Assembly (NCBI RefSeq): GCF_965363235.1
Contig: NC_134845.1
Coordinates: forward strand, 20,462,524-20,526,523
Direction of reading: 5' to 3'
Length of the DNA: 64,000 nt
Source: Mytilus galloprovincialis
Lineage: Eukaryota > Mollusca > Bivalvia > Mytilida > Mytilidae
Under the pieces are notes generated by a model, which was not told the DNA's origin, made no database searches, and saw nothing but the letters and a program-made list of their open reading frames with translations. A program made the position numbers and the translations under genes. This document shows positions 49,601-57,839 of this stretch, piece after piece (within the stretch, counting starts at the first letter, position 1; every line of letters begins with the position of its first letter).

Positions 49601-52600
49601 TGCGTTCCTTCCTATTTTATACTAGACTGATAAATATATATTTTACTCAAAATTTCATGCAAACGAGACCGGAAAAAGGAAGTACATTGCAGATTTCTGC
49701 GCAGATGCGGGAATTCAAAACATGACATAAAAAAAAATTGAACGATTTTGAGTTCATTAGTACAATGAAAATTTCGGGAAAATTTTCCCGATTTTTTTTT
49801 TAATTTTCTACTGTTATTGGGGACTTCGTCCCCATATAATTAGGACGTGTTTGAGTCTTTGTACAATTATCATTGAATTTAAAACAGCGTCTAATGAATA
49901 ACAAGTCATACCATAATAAGCAGATTTTTTTTCTTTCAGAGTAACTGGAACATTTACTTGTTTTGTGTAGTGATTACTTTTCCTTTCAGAGTTACTGGAA
50001 CATTTACTTGTTTTATGCAGTTACATAATTTTCCATTTGATGACCAATCTTGTGTGTACGAGATGGAAAGCTGTAAGTTCTAGAAAGTTATGGTCGTAGC
50101 TAGTTTTTGTGTTTTCAAAAGGAAATCGTCTTACGCTTTAGTAACATTATCACTACCTTATTCAATCTAAGTTATTACTTCTGAGCATCTGCTCAATGTT
50201 TTTATTTTTCCCAAATATAAACTGATAAATATGTGTCAGAGCTCCTCCTATAACATAAACTAATTGAGTTCAACATCCCTACAAATGGCATAGGAATTTC
50301 ATCCGTACTGTGTTTGTTATTTCAATACCCTGTAATGTGGTACTGGTACCATAACATTAGGGTTATACAGGTTATTTTTAGGTATATTATTCCTGACATT
50401 TGTGTTCGTCTTTCCAGATGGATTCACTGCTGCGACTGTCTCCTTTAGATGGGATGAGCCTGGAATGTCTTTTAAAGATGGCATTGTTCATAGTCAGTTT
50501 GAAATTGGGGCTGCCGAAACGTACCTGTGTGACAGAGAGTATCCTTCAGGTATGTAACACGTCTCAAGTACTGATGGTTTGTATGTAATAAATAGTATAG
50601 CACGTTTAACAGCATACCAACGACAAAAAAATGTACAGAACATCTCTAGGGTTTTGATCGACATAGAGAAATTAATAGTTGCATGGATGAAAAATCATAG
50701 AAACAAAATCTAAAAACAAGTTTTGCAAAATAAATGTAAAAAGTCAAGATGAATAAGAAGCAGTCTTTGTTTTCATCAGATTTATAGAAAACAAAAAATA
50801 GAAAAATACTATTAATACGTTCCTTCTTGTAAGCTATTAGCACAAGATGAAAGCAGTTTTTTGTGTAATAAACATCACCATGTTTGTGAATAGAAATATA
50901 AAACATTTCCTTGGGTTTGTTCAATCCTAACATGAGATGGCGTTCTTTTATTATGGAGATGTGTATCATATTTACATGCGTATCCTTAAATAGAAGAAAC
51001 CGTATCGTTAATAAAAAAAAGTATTTGGCACCACTTTTTATAATTTTGAATCATCAATGCTCTTCAACTTTGTACTTTTTTGGCTTTCTTACCATTTTGA
51101 TCTGCGCGTCACTGATGAGTCTAATGCAGATGAAACTCACGTCTTGCGTATTGAATAATAAGCCTGTTATACCTTTGATAACTATTGGCATGTCGAAATG
51201 TCCTGAATGTTCTTGCATTTATTTTTACTATAGTCTTGTCATGTAAATAAATGTTGTCATTTTAGTGTTATATTTAACATTGCCATAAAAACGCGATGTT
51301 TGGCTAGCCACAAAAGCAAGTTCATCCCACCTTTTTTTCTTAAAATGTCCTGCACCAAGTCAGGAAACAGCAAATTGGTATTTAATAGTTCGTTTCTTTG
51401 TGTGTTGCATTGTCGTTTGTTTTTTTTATTGCACTTCAGTGTTTCTGCTGTTTCGTTGTTTTCCGCTTATAGTTGATGTGTTTCCCTCTGTTTTAGTTTG
51501 TAACATTGATGTGTTTTCTCTCAATCGATTTATGACTTTCGAACAGCTATAAACCACTGTTGCCTTTTTTTTTTTTATATCAATTTTCATTATATTTTAT
51601 CTTGTGATAGCAAAATTAATCAACAATTTATAATTTTGAGAAAGTCAGAGTTGTGAAAGTAATCACCTTTTTAAATATATTTTATATAGTTTTGTGTTGT
51701 TTTTTTCTATCTATTTATGATTTTTAGTCATTCTTTATTATTTTAACTTTGAACAGTTACTGTAGCATATTACAATAAAGATGCATTTATGATGCAACAC
51801 ACAACAACAAACGTTATTAAAAACAAGAAACTCAAAGAGCGTCTCGACTATTAAATCCTCATATTAAGTAGAATTCAAACATATATGCTTGCTTCCGGAC
51901 ATTCATAATACTGTATTACATACAAAATTTCACGTATTCCGCCTGAGTTGGAGACATTTTTAAGGCTATTTAGTTCAATCTAGTTTATTTTGCTCCTGTA
52001 TCTACGTACATGTAGGTATTCACATTTAAGTTTGTCTATCGTTCTGTTTACTGTAATAAATCCCTTTAAATACTAGTATTAACTGAAAGGTTTCGCTCCA
52101 GATTAATGCGAAAACACTCGCTATTCCTTAAACACACCCATGCCCATCAATTCCCTTAAAACATAACTTATGAATATTTGAACAAGTTATGTGCAAAATT
52201 TTTATATATGGTTCAAAATACTATTTCTACCATATAATGAACGAATTTTTCTGTTTTAGGAAATTATACGTGTATTGGTTTGACATTACCTTTAAAAAGA
52301 CGATATGGTTTTTATATCATACAAGTGTTTGCACCATCAATGTTAATTGTTGTCTTGTCATGGGTATCTTTCTGGCTAAATATAGACGCAGCACCAGCAA
52401 GAGTTTCTCTAGGAATATTGACAGTTTTGACAATATCAACGAATGGTAATCTTAGTGTTGGTATGTCGCAACAAGTTTCTTACATTAGGGCTATAGACAT
52501 TTGGAATTCTGTTTGCCTGTTTCTGGTATTTGGTGCAATGGTGGAGTATGCATACGTTTGTGTTATTGCGCGTGTGCAACAAAGACGGAAACGTGAGCGC

Positions 52601-53867
52601 CTCCATTCAAATATTTCATTAAATGGTTTAGCGGATATTGAAAATGGCAAAGTAAGTTTCAATATAATTACGCATTTTGAAGAGTTAATCAATTTGATAA
52701 CACACTTAAATCAAAAGGTCAATTTACAATTCCGATGTGGTCAATATCTACTGTGAAAACATGTTTAATGTGTGTCATAAAGTTAATACAAATGATTATT
52801 GAGATCAATATTCAACATTGGGTGCTACAACAGATGGGGAGGATATATACTGAATCATAAATTAAATATAAATAAGGAAAATGTGGTATGATTGCCAAAA
52901 AGACAACTATCCACAAAAGACTAAAATGATGCAGAAATTAACAACTATAGGTCACCGTACGGCCTTCAACAGTGAACAAAGCCCATACCGCATAGTCAGC
53001 TATAAAAGGCCCCTATAAGACAATGTAAAACAATTCAAACGAGAAAACTAACGGCCTTATTTATGTAAAAAAATGAACGAAAAACAAATATGTAACACAT
53101 AAACAAACGACAACCACTGAATTACAGGCGCCTGACTTGGGACAGGCACATACATAAAAAATGTGGTGGGGTTAAACATGTTAGCGGGATCCCAACCCTC
53201 CCCCTAACCTGGGACAGTGGTATAACAGTACAACATAAGAACAAATGGCGTTCATTATCACTGAACTAGTATATATTTGTTTATGGGCCAGTTGAAGGAC
53301 GCCTCCGGGTGCGGGAATTTCTCGCTACATTGAAGACCTGTTGGTGACCTTCTGCTGTTGTTTTTTTCTATGGTCGGGTTGTTGTCTCTTTGGCACATTC
53401 CCCATTTCCATTCTCAATTTTATAAAGTATATTTTAAACTTATCAAATCTATTATTAAGAAGTAAAATCACAAGAGAAAGCAAAATGAACTCCGAGGTCA
53501 ATTCAAATCGGAAAGTCCCTTATCAAATGACAAAATCAAAAGCTCAAATACATCAAATAAACGGATAAAATCTGTCAAATTCCTAACTTGGTACAGACAT
53601 GTTCTTATGTGTGAAATGTATGCAGATTCAACATGACAGAACATAATACAAAGTTATTTTCCTACTAAACTGAAAGTTTGAAGATTTCAAACTGTAATAA
53701 AAATTTAACATTTATTTTACTTTTAGATAACAGAAAAGGTTACTGAGCAACATCAAATAGACAAAGATAGGGAGAACGCAAGAAAGATAGACAAAATTGC
53801 TCGAATTGCTTTTCCTTTAGCTTTTGTTGTTTTTAATGTTATCTATTGGGTTTATTATATGAGGTAA
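34572..53867 (+). CDS. Cys-loop ligand-gated chloride channel subunit (glycine/GluCl receptor-like), nine exons
   Basis: Nine exons (34572-34678, 37650-37691, 39247-39311, 41328-41395, 44255-44481, 49990-50072, 50418-50549, 52260-52651, 53727-53867) have GT/AG borders and compatible phases, and sum to 1257 nt, or 418 residues. Visible parts: signal peptide (MNILLIACILSFSRY); extracellular domain with loop-A motif IWVPD (132-136); Cys-loop C177-C191 with 13 residues between; second disulfide C235-C246, diagnostic of glycine/GluCl-type subunits; M1 about 258-281 (LSWVSFWL); Pro287-Ala288-Arg289 at the cytoplasmic end of M2, the anion-selectivity signature; M3 about 319-343; a short M3-M4 loop of about 55 residues rich in K and R; M4 399-416 ending YYMR. 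The product would be a plasma-membrane inhibitory receptor subunit. The ligand cannot be read from the sequence. Odd points: Leu at M2 6' instead of the usual Thr, and Val at 19' where glycine receptors have Arg. Confidence 0.9.
34948..37322. mobile_element. 2.4-kb non-autonomous element with perfect 28-bp inverted ends (intron 1)
   Basis: The left end starts CAGTCATTCCCAAAAAATGG (34948) and continues GTACAATT; the same 28 bp is perfectly inverted at 37295-37322. Inside, CTCCGTAACG or its inverse, exact or with one or two changes, recurs about ten times (for example 35502, 35668, 35848, 36041, 36205, 36551, 36568, 36722, 36912), and GGCGACA(T/C)T recurs near the right end (36934, 37102, 37276). 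No long open frame. The repeated motifs resemble transposase-binding arrays. Confidence 0.75.
37650..37691 (+). CDS. Gene 1 exon 2: 42-nt mini-exon
   Basis: Flanked by 'ttttttacag' and 'gtaataata'. It adds about 14 residues (VNTANAADNNTMI). Its length is a multiple of three and phase 2 is kept on both sides, so it could be skipped without changing the frame. The region between signal peptide and first helix is poorly conserved in the family, so homology cannot confirm it. Confidence 0.6.
38249..39169. mobile_element. 0.9-kb non-autonomous DNA transposon (intron 2)
   Basis: Ends GGGGCCGTGTCAA (38249) and TTGACACGGCCCC (to 39169). Both sides carry long subterminal arrays of TCCTAAGA/TCTTAGGA (about 38265-38405 and 38990-39155). 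The middle is AT-rich and non-coding. Inverted ends with 'GGGGCCGTG' plus TCTTAGGAC arrays are widespread in molluscs. The superfamily is not decided; hAT-like is possible. Confidence 0.85.
39247..39311 (+). CDS. Gene 1 exon 3: N-terminal helix
   Basis: Encodes ENILENILSKYDKRFPPLY, matching the family pattern 'iLd.LL..YD.R.PP'. Borders are 'ttacag' and 'gttagt'; ends in phase 1. Confidence 0.85.
39870..40060 (-). mobile_element. Degenerate Penelope-family tail (intron 3)
   Basis: 'gataccaaaaggacacataaac', 'ccaaaataaactgacaaag', 'gtgatctaagg' and 'gtaagcagat' follow the order of the tail at 21945-22125. Confidence 0.55.
40265..40560 (+). repeat. Interspersed repeat copy (family of 16830-17190)
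   Basis: 'aacaagttagaggtttatct', 'accaagttcggaatatgaca', 'ttttgccatttgttaagaga' and 'ctttccggtctgagttt' match 16915-17085 in order. Located in intron 3. Confidence 0.7.
40890..41215 (-). mobile_element. Penelope-family tail with scrap of 3' RT region (intron 3)
   Basis: 'agtgctccggaagggtaagc' at 41032, then 'gacatccgtcgtattgatca' and 'ggtcacattcg' as in the 22100-22205 tail. The 41160-41260 segment is a very diverged counterpart of the RT end. Confidence 0.65.
41328..41395 (+). CDS. Gene 1 exon 4: first beta strands
   Basis: Encodes QPVEVKVQIYVVGIFGIDEA and QM, the conserved 'P.eV.V.iyv.si..i.e..M' segment. The 68-nt length is usual for this exon in glycine/GABA-type genes. Ends in phase 0 at ATG|GTATGT. 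Confidence 0.9.
41770..42005 (+). mobile_element. Solo Penelope-family tail (intron 4)
   Basis: 'tgtggagcaggatctgctta', 'aggagcacctgcgatcatcc', 'ggtggggttcgtgttgctca', 'catggcgttgtcag' and 'atctttcgtccctctttta' match the tail at 5100-5315. Confidence 0.75.
42006..43399. other. Intron 4 sequence without recognised feature
   Basis: AT-rich sequence; nothing else recognised between the tail copy and the MITE at 43400. Confidence 0.5.
43400..43680. mobile_element. 281-bp MITE with TTAAGGTG/CACCTTAA ends (intron 4)
   Basis: Starts TTAAGGTGATACATAACACT and ends GGGTACCACCTTAA, with the inner phrase 'agggagataactctgtaaaa', which I recall from a widespread bivalve element. Termini fall on TTAA, which could be a piggyBac-type target. 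Confidence 0.7.
43790..44120. repeat. Cluster of ACGTTTG/CAAACG motifs (intron 4)
   Basis: 'cacaaacgatgc', 'tacgtttgcaaag', 'tcatcgtttgttag', 'acaaacgctaca', 'ctacgtttgtaaa' and 'caaacgccacac' recur on both strands. The perfect palindrome 'caaagtttacataaactttg' is at 43857-43876. Perhaps an element with subterminal motifs; boundaries not found. Confidence 0.4.
44255..44481 (+). CDS. Gene 1 exon 5: ligand-binding domain
   Basis: Encodes KYSMSMYLRQQWTDSRL, then IWVPDLSFM and LYPDGFVSYST. It matches 'dYs...flRQ.W.DpRL' and 'iW.PDlfF.n'. The usual N-E-K after loop A is replaced by T-D-M-D, so the local ligand pocket differs from glycine receptors. 227 nt, phase 2 end. Confidence 0.9.
44740..44835 (+). 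ncRNA. Degenerate hammerhead repeat in intron 5 (sense)
   Basis: CTGAGGA in place of CTGATGA (44754-44760), stem II GTCTTTCAAAGAC, box AAAA, then CGCGCGTC. The repeat 3' end 'ataagcctgtta' follows. Core changes make self-cleavage unlikely. Confidence 0.65.
45038..45420. other. Hairpin followed by a CpG-richer island (intron 5)
   Basis: GTTATCTACGTTCATATCCG (from about 45044) is inverted at about 45096-45115. Immediately right of it, 45115-45420 is richer in CpG than its surroundings ('cggccttagtccgaatcgg', 'attcggccggtac') and open for 80 codons, with no domain recognised. CAGCCGGACAGCAAATC (45268-45284) is perfectly inverted at 48947-48963. Confidence 0.45.
45421..46450. other. Intron 5 sequence without recognised feature
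   Basis: AT-rich. 'gaattgacacaa' plus 'ccgttttac' near 45608 has a weak direct match near 48553; otherwise nothing recognised. Confidence 0.45.
46451..46743. mobile_element. Harbinger-like MITE with TTA target duplication (intron 5)
   Basis: Starts GGGAGCTACCATTTGATTTT (46451) and is inverted to ...GGTAGCTACC (46743); the inverted match runs about 45 bp including G/C runs. TTA flanks both ends (46448-46450 and 46744-46746). The body is a run of 'tcctgcctatttttt'-like units. TTA duplications and GGG ends point to PIF/Harbinger; this is inference from structure. Confidence 0.85.
46747..49920. other. Intron 5 sequence without recognised gene
   Basis: AT-rich to 48290, more CpG in 48470-49060. 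49220-49300 has three near repeats of 'ggggataatggttagcaac'. Nothing coding recognised. Confidence 0.45.
49931..49970 (+). repeat. Tandem-duplicated copy of the exon 6 splice acceptor
   Basis: 49931-49970 matches 49981-50020 at 36 of 40 positions, 50 bp apart: pyrimidine tract, CAG acceptor and the first 31 nt of exon 6 (VTGTFTCF). In the upstream copy the frame meets TAG after TTTTGTG, so use of that acceptor would end translation just after the first Cys of the Cys-loop. This is a local duplication inside intron 5. Confidence 0.85.
49990..50072 (+). CDS. Gene 1 exon 6: Cys-loop
   Basis: Encodes VTGTFTCFMQLHNFPFDDQS followed by CVYEMES. The two Cys are separated by 13 residues with F-P-F-D in the middle, the hallmark of the superfamily. 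83 nt, a standard size for this exon. Donor GTAAGT. Confidence 0.92.
50418..50549 (+). CDS. Gene 1 exon 7: loops B-C, first half of the second disulfide
   Basis: Encodes YGFTAATVSFRWDEPG through AAETYLCDREYPSG. Cys235 pairs with Cys246 of the next exon. 132 nt, phase 1 end at TTCAG|GTATGT. Confidence 0.9.
51010..51190 (+). ncRNA. Hammerhead repeat in intron 7 (sense)
   Basis: CTGATGA at 51112-51118, stem II GTCT/AGAT around AATGC, GAAA at 51132-51135, stem III loop TCAC, GTC at 51141-51143. Stem I GCGTCA/TTGCGT has one mismatch. The core is intact and on the same strand as the gene, so it would be present in its pre-mRNA. Activity is uncertain because of the weakened stems. Confidence 0.75.
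51290..51565 (+). repeat. Interspersed repeat (related to 16830-17190 and 14580-14745)
   Basis: 51300-51375 carries 'gcaccaagtcaggaa', and 51470-51565 carries 'gatgtgtttccctctgtttt', 'tcgatttatgactttcgaac' and 'accactgttgcc'. The two sub-parts found apart elsewhere are adjacent here, so they may be one element. Confidence 0.6.
52260..52651 (+). CDS. Gene 1 exon 8: M1-M3
   Basis: Starts GNYTCIGLTLPLKRR and contains LIVVLSWVSFWL (M1), APARVSLGILTVLT (M2) and AIDIWNSVCLFLVFGAMVEY (M3), then the basic stretch RVQQRRKRERL. Donor AAA|GTAAGT, phase 0. Confidence 0.95.
52880..53430 (+). repeat. Interspersed repeat copy (intron 8), about 550 bp
   Basis: The left part matches 32795-33215 and the right part (53285-53430) matches 17585-17735. 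This is the fullest copy of the family in the window. Class unresolved. Confidence 0.75.
53727..53867 (+). CDS. Gene 1 exon 9: M4 and stop
   Basis: Encodes a charged helix (DKDRENARKIDKIARIAFP) followed by M4 (LAFVVFNVIYWVYYMR) and TAA at 53865-53867. 'F.iFN..YW..Y' is the conserved M4 signature of anionic Cys-loop subunits. The last codons and stop are the first unit of the minisatellite that follows. Confidence 0.93.
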   Translation: MTEKVTEQHQIDKDRENARKIDKIARIAFPLAFVVFNVIYWVYYMR

Positions 53868-54236
53868 AGTCTGTGAAGACAATATCAGTAAATAACCTGT
53901 GATATGTATGAGGTAAAGTCTGTGAAGACAATATCAGTTAATAAGTATAACCTGTGATATGTATGAGGTAAAGTCTGTGAAGACAATATCAGTTAATAAG
54001 TATAACCTGTGATATGTATGAGGTAAAGTCTGTGAAGACAATATCAGTTAATAAGTATAACCTGTGATATGTATGAGGTAAAGTCTGTGAAGACAATACC
54101 AGTAAATAAGTATAACCTGTGATATGTATGAGGTAAAGTCTGTAAAGACAATATCAGTTAATAAGCGTAACCTGTAATATGTATGAGGTAAAGTCTGTGA
54201 AGACAATATCAGTAGATAAGCGTAACCTGTGATATA
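53858..54236. repeat. 55-bp minisatellite starting at the stop codon of gene 1
   Basis: 'atgaggtaaagtctgtgaag' recurs at 53859 (49 bp to the next), then every 55 bp at about 53908, 53963, 54018, 54073, 54128 and 54183: seven units with few differences. The first unit includes the Met-Arg-stop codons of exon 9, so the array arose from the end of the coding sequence and lies in the presumed 3' UTR. Confidence 0.92.
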
Positions 54237-54429
54237 AATGATGTGTATTAACTGACACTTCTGTTTGAACAAGAGGGATCATATCATTTGTGACTGGATT
54301 TGAACGTATTGCGGTTGTGATGGTCTTGCACTTTATGATATCGTCGTCCATCTTATCAAACGCTGTTATAAGACTTTTTATTTATTTATGCTAGACGTGA
54401 TGGGAAAAAAAACATCGCCTATATTATTA

Positions 54430-54569
54430 GTTACATAGTGTGCTAGTGACCTAATACGGTATATATGGGGTCAGTAAATTCCATATGGGGTGAGAGCGAA
54501 GCTCGAATCCCCATATGGAATTTACTGACCCCATATATACCGTATTACGTCACTAGCACACTATGTAAC
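54430..54569. mobile_element. Near-perfect fold-back MITE
   Basis: 61-bp arms (54430-54490 and 54509-54569) match at 60 of 61 positions, with a 'gagcgaagctc' centre. Same family as 4153-4292. High arm identity indicates recent insertion or gene conversion. Confidence 0.9.
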
Positions 54570-54814
54570 GAATTTATCTTACCGACTATCTTAACGTGTG
54601 AAAGTAAGACTAGTGATTCTCAAAATGAGCAAGTCTTCAATACTGTTAGCACTAAGAAAATACTTCCATTGATCCTACAAAAACAGATGCCAACAATAAC
54701 GACTTGTAAGGTTTAATTGTGTTTTATGAATTTGTTTCAATCTTAATCATCAATTGCTTCGTCTGTTCGAACTTTTAAGATTTTTTCTCAGTACCGTTTT
54801 GTTTTTTATAAAGG

Positions 54815-54965
54815 GACATTACACCATTACTAACCGTGTATGAAAGAAGCCCCGCCCCCTTCTTACCTAATAAGGAATATAAAGGGACGTAACTCCACTA
54901 CTAACCGTGTATGAGATAAGCCCCGCCTCCCTACTAACCTAATATCAAATATACACGGTTTGCAC
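54815..54965. repeat. Two-unit tandem repeat, about 73 bp
   Basis: 'aaagggacattacaccatta' and 'aaccgtgtatgaaagaagcc' are repeated with changes from about 54889. The following 'atacacggtttgc' is the inverse of 'accgtgtat', so a hairpin is also possible. Confidence 0.7.
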
Positions 54966-56047
54966 GCGGACGCTTTTAACCAATCATATTCCTGGAAATG
55001 TATAGGAGGTAAGATATATAAGACATGTGATACAAAGAAATGTCACTCGAATGGGTTATTTGTATTACCATAAATTCCATCCCGCATAGACGGTAAAAAA
55101 AAGATAAATCTTTGCGCAATTACTCCAGTTTGAATTCAAGTTGTACTTTAAAGCAATTGCGTACATGGCATGCCCACAAAATTGTATCATCGGAATTACT
55201 CGTTACATTTATAAAGTGATTCCTGCTGTATATATGGGTCCATTTATCAAAACATGACCTCAACATCAATAAGGATACCTATCATTGTTTGTGACCATAT
55301 ATCCAAGTAAGGTTTCAATCCAATATATGTAGTATTTCGGTTAGCGTCAGGAAACAAAAATAATCGACGGACTGACTTACAGACTTGTCAAAAGTGTAAA
55401 ATTTGACAAAACAAGTTGCACTAATCAATATGTATATGAATAACATGTATGACCTGAAAACACCGCTCATAGTATTATCCTATTGAGAATGTGTATAATA
55501 TTCTTTAATTATGAAAAGGTGAAATATAAACTTTGTGCCATATTTTACAGAATAAAAATATAATTTCAAGATACCCTGTCACTATGTGTGTTTATTTAAA
55601 GTCTTCCGTGCTGTCTGTGTTTACGTAGTTTCAATTTCTTTAAGTATCAGCAGGGCTCTTTTCACAAAAAATGTTACTACTAAAATAACTCGTAAGCCAT
55701 GAACATTTCAGGGTTCCGATCAATTTTAATCGTTTTACAAAGATTTTTTTGTGAAAGGAGTCGCTGAGACGACTGGTACTTTAAAACTAAAATTAGTATG
55801 TTGATTTTTATTAACGCTTATAAACGTCGCACGAAATGTTATATCACACCGAGAGCCAACGCTATTGTTTAATTACAAATTAAAAAAAAAATATTCTTAC
55901 ATTGTCAGACAATATGGAACTAATTAAGAACAAAATAGGAGAAAGACACAGAAACCTCTGTTTTATTTTATTTGTAATGTTCGTTCAAATAAATAGTATA
56001 TTTTACAAACGACAAAGGACTACTATTTGTATACTGTCAGTTATTTT
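54966..56047. other. Intergenic, no recognisable feature
   Basis: AT-rich sequence between the two convergent channel genes. No exon or RNA recognised. Confidence 0.5.
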
Positions 56048-56300
56048 TATGCCCCACCTACGATAGTAGGGGGCATTATGTTTTCTGGTCTGTGCGTCCG
56101 TTCGTCCGTCCGTCTGTCCCGCTTCAGGTTAAAGTTTTTGATGAAGTTGAAGTCCAATCGACTTTAAACTTGGTACACATGTTCCCTATGATATGATCTT
56201 TCTAATTTGAATGCCAAATTAGAGTTTTTACCCCAATGTCACGGTCCACTGAACATGGAAAATGATAGTGCGAGTGGGGCATTCGTGTACTGGGGACACA
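56048..56300. mobile_element. Short repeat with ATGCCCCAC/GTGGGGCAT ends
   Basis: ATGCCCCAC (56049-56057) is inverted at 56274-56282. The inside has 'gtccgttcgtccgtccgtct' and 'aacttggtacacatgttccc', phrases common in bivalve genomes. Probably non-autonomous. Confidence 0.75.
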
Positions 56301-56499
56301 TTCTTGTTGTGTTGTGTATTTTTTTTTTTTTTTTTTTTTAAAAAGTGTCAAACAATAGTAGATGGTGTTACATTACATTTGTATCAATTTCTTGTAATAA
56401 GTCATACATATTAGTATTTTCATTTGTTTATCTATTTATATATTGAAACTGATTCTCAAAATAGTATGTAGCTTTAATAAAGAATGCACGTAGCTGTTA

Positions 56500-56730
56500 G
56501 GGACGACATCAAAAGATCAATGTAAGATAAAACTTAATTCAAATAGTTCGGGGGTGGGAGGAGTGGGAGTTGAACTGCTGCAAGATTTGGTTATCCGACA
56601 TTGATTTTTACATATATCCATATGGGTCAATCAATTTTTCCCAAATTAAGTTAATAGGGGGGTAGGGGGTCAGTGAAAAAACTATTTGAATAAAGTTTTT
56701 TATCCTTCATTGAACTTTTGATGTCGTCCC
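56500..56730. mobile_element. 231-bp Harbinger-like MITE with TTA target duplication
   Basis: GGGACGACATCAAAAG at 56500 is inverted to CTTTTGATGTCGTCCC at 56730; with gaps the arms extend about 50 bp. TTA flanks both ends (56497-56499, 56731-56733). Confidence 0.85.
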
Positions 56731-57099
56731 TTAGTAAAGGCGACAAACTATAATAGATAACAATCAACACGTGAACGTTCTTATAACAGTAGCAGGTTTT
56801 TTCTGCATGATTTAGACTTGTTACATTTAAAAACTTTCAAACCCTTTGTCATCCGAATACCTGATGGAAATAATTCAAGAAACTGTTAGATACGCACGGA
56901 AATAAAATCCTATCACTTGTCTTTTTTCGACGACTGTCATTTTGTTAGTAATGTTGGTAATTTTTTAATGATTTTAGTTAAGAACTTTTTGGACTTTCGG
57001 ACGTGACAACATTTGATATTATAAAACAGACTGCCTAGAAGTACCAGAAGTGGCGTGTAAATTTAGTTTATGATAGCTCTATTTTACAGGAATATTCGT

Positions 57100-57150
57100 T
57101 GCTGTTTATTTTTTAACTATTTTTTTGGGGGGGAAGGGGGGGGGGGGTTA
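57100..57150. repeat. G-rich run
   Basis: T run followed by G runs at about 57127-57147. Low complexity. Confidence 0.6.
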
Positions 57151-57539
57151 TAACAAAATTGGTTGTTGACGTTTAATGCATTTTTTTGGTGCTTTATTTG
57201 CATATAAAACTAATAAATATAAATTAACCCACTTTGATGGTAACAAACTAGTGTTTCACAACTACTTTTAAAAATGTTAAAAAAGTCCAAGACACTGAAA
57301 ATAATAAGAGAAAAAAATAAATTATCTTAATATGGATAATCAAAGCACAGACTGAGAGCAAGTCGTATAGCTTCATTCCAATTGAAGTGAAATCGTCAGT
57401 CCATCATGACTGTATATTACACCATTTTTCTACAGATTGATTCTATCGACAGCTTACAATACTCAGACAGTTACATGTATATCATACCAAACTCGGATAC
57501 AATTTACCAACATATCACCTTGGCATAAATATTAACATC

Positions 57540-57700
57540 AGGCCCGTAGCCAGGAATTTCCAAGAGGGGGTTATTTGGACCCACGAACTCCACTTTAACA
57601 ATCACAATTCAAACAGAACGTTGACATTAACAGTGCTTACTTGTTTTCAAGGGGGGTTCGTCCGACCACCACCCCCCTCCCCTTGGATACGGGTATGAAC
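57540..57700. mobile_element. Possible hAT-type MITE
   Basis: 'caggcccgtagccaggaatt' on the left and 'ccttggatacgggtatg' on the right form imperfect inverted ends of the 'CCCGTAGCCAGG' type widespread in animals. Degenerate. Confidence 0.4.
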
Positions 57701-57839
57701 ATTCAATGTCTAGATAATTTTTATAAAGGCTTAATTTGAATAAATAGATCGAGTACAACCGCTTGACAGCAGGGGATTGATAAAAGATGTGGGGATAACG
57801 TCAAGGAGACAACCACACTACAACACAAACATAATATGT

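Noticed and set aside
49940-49970. Real alternative coding exon upstream of exon 6
   Set aside because: There is no donor before the in-frame stop and the sequence is a 50-bp tandem copy of the true exon start, so it is treated as a duplication, not an exon.
53341-53568. 75-codon plus-strand frame between exons 8 and 9
   Set aside because: It starts in an interspersed repeat also present at 17663 and has no link to the channel reading frame.
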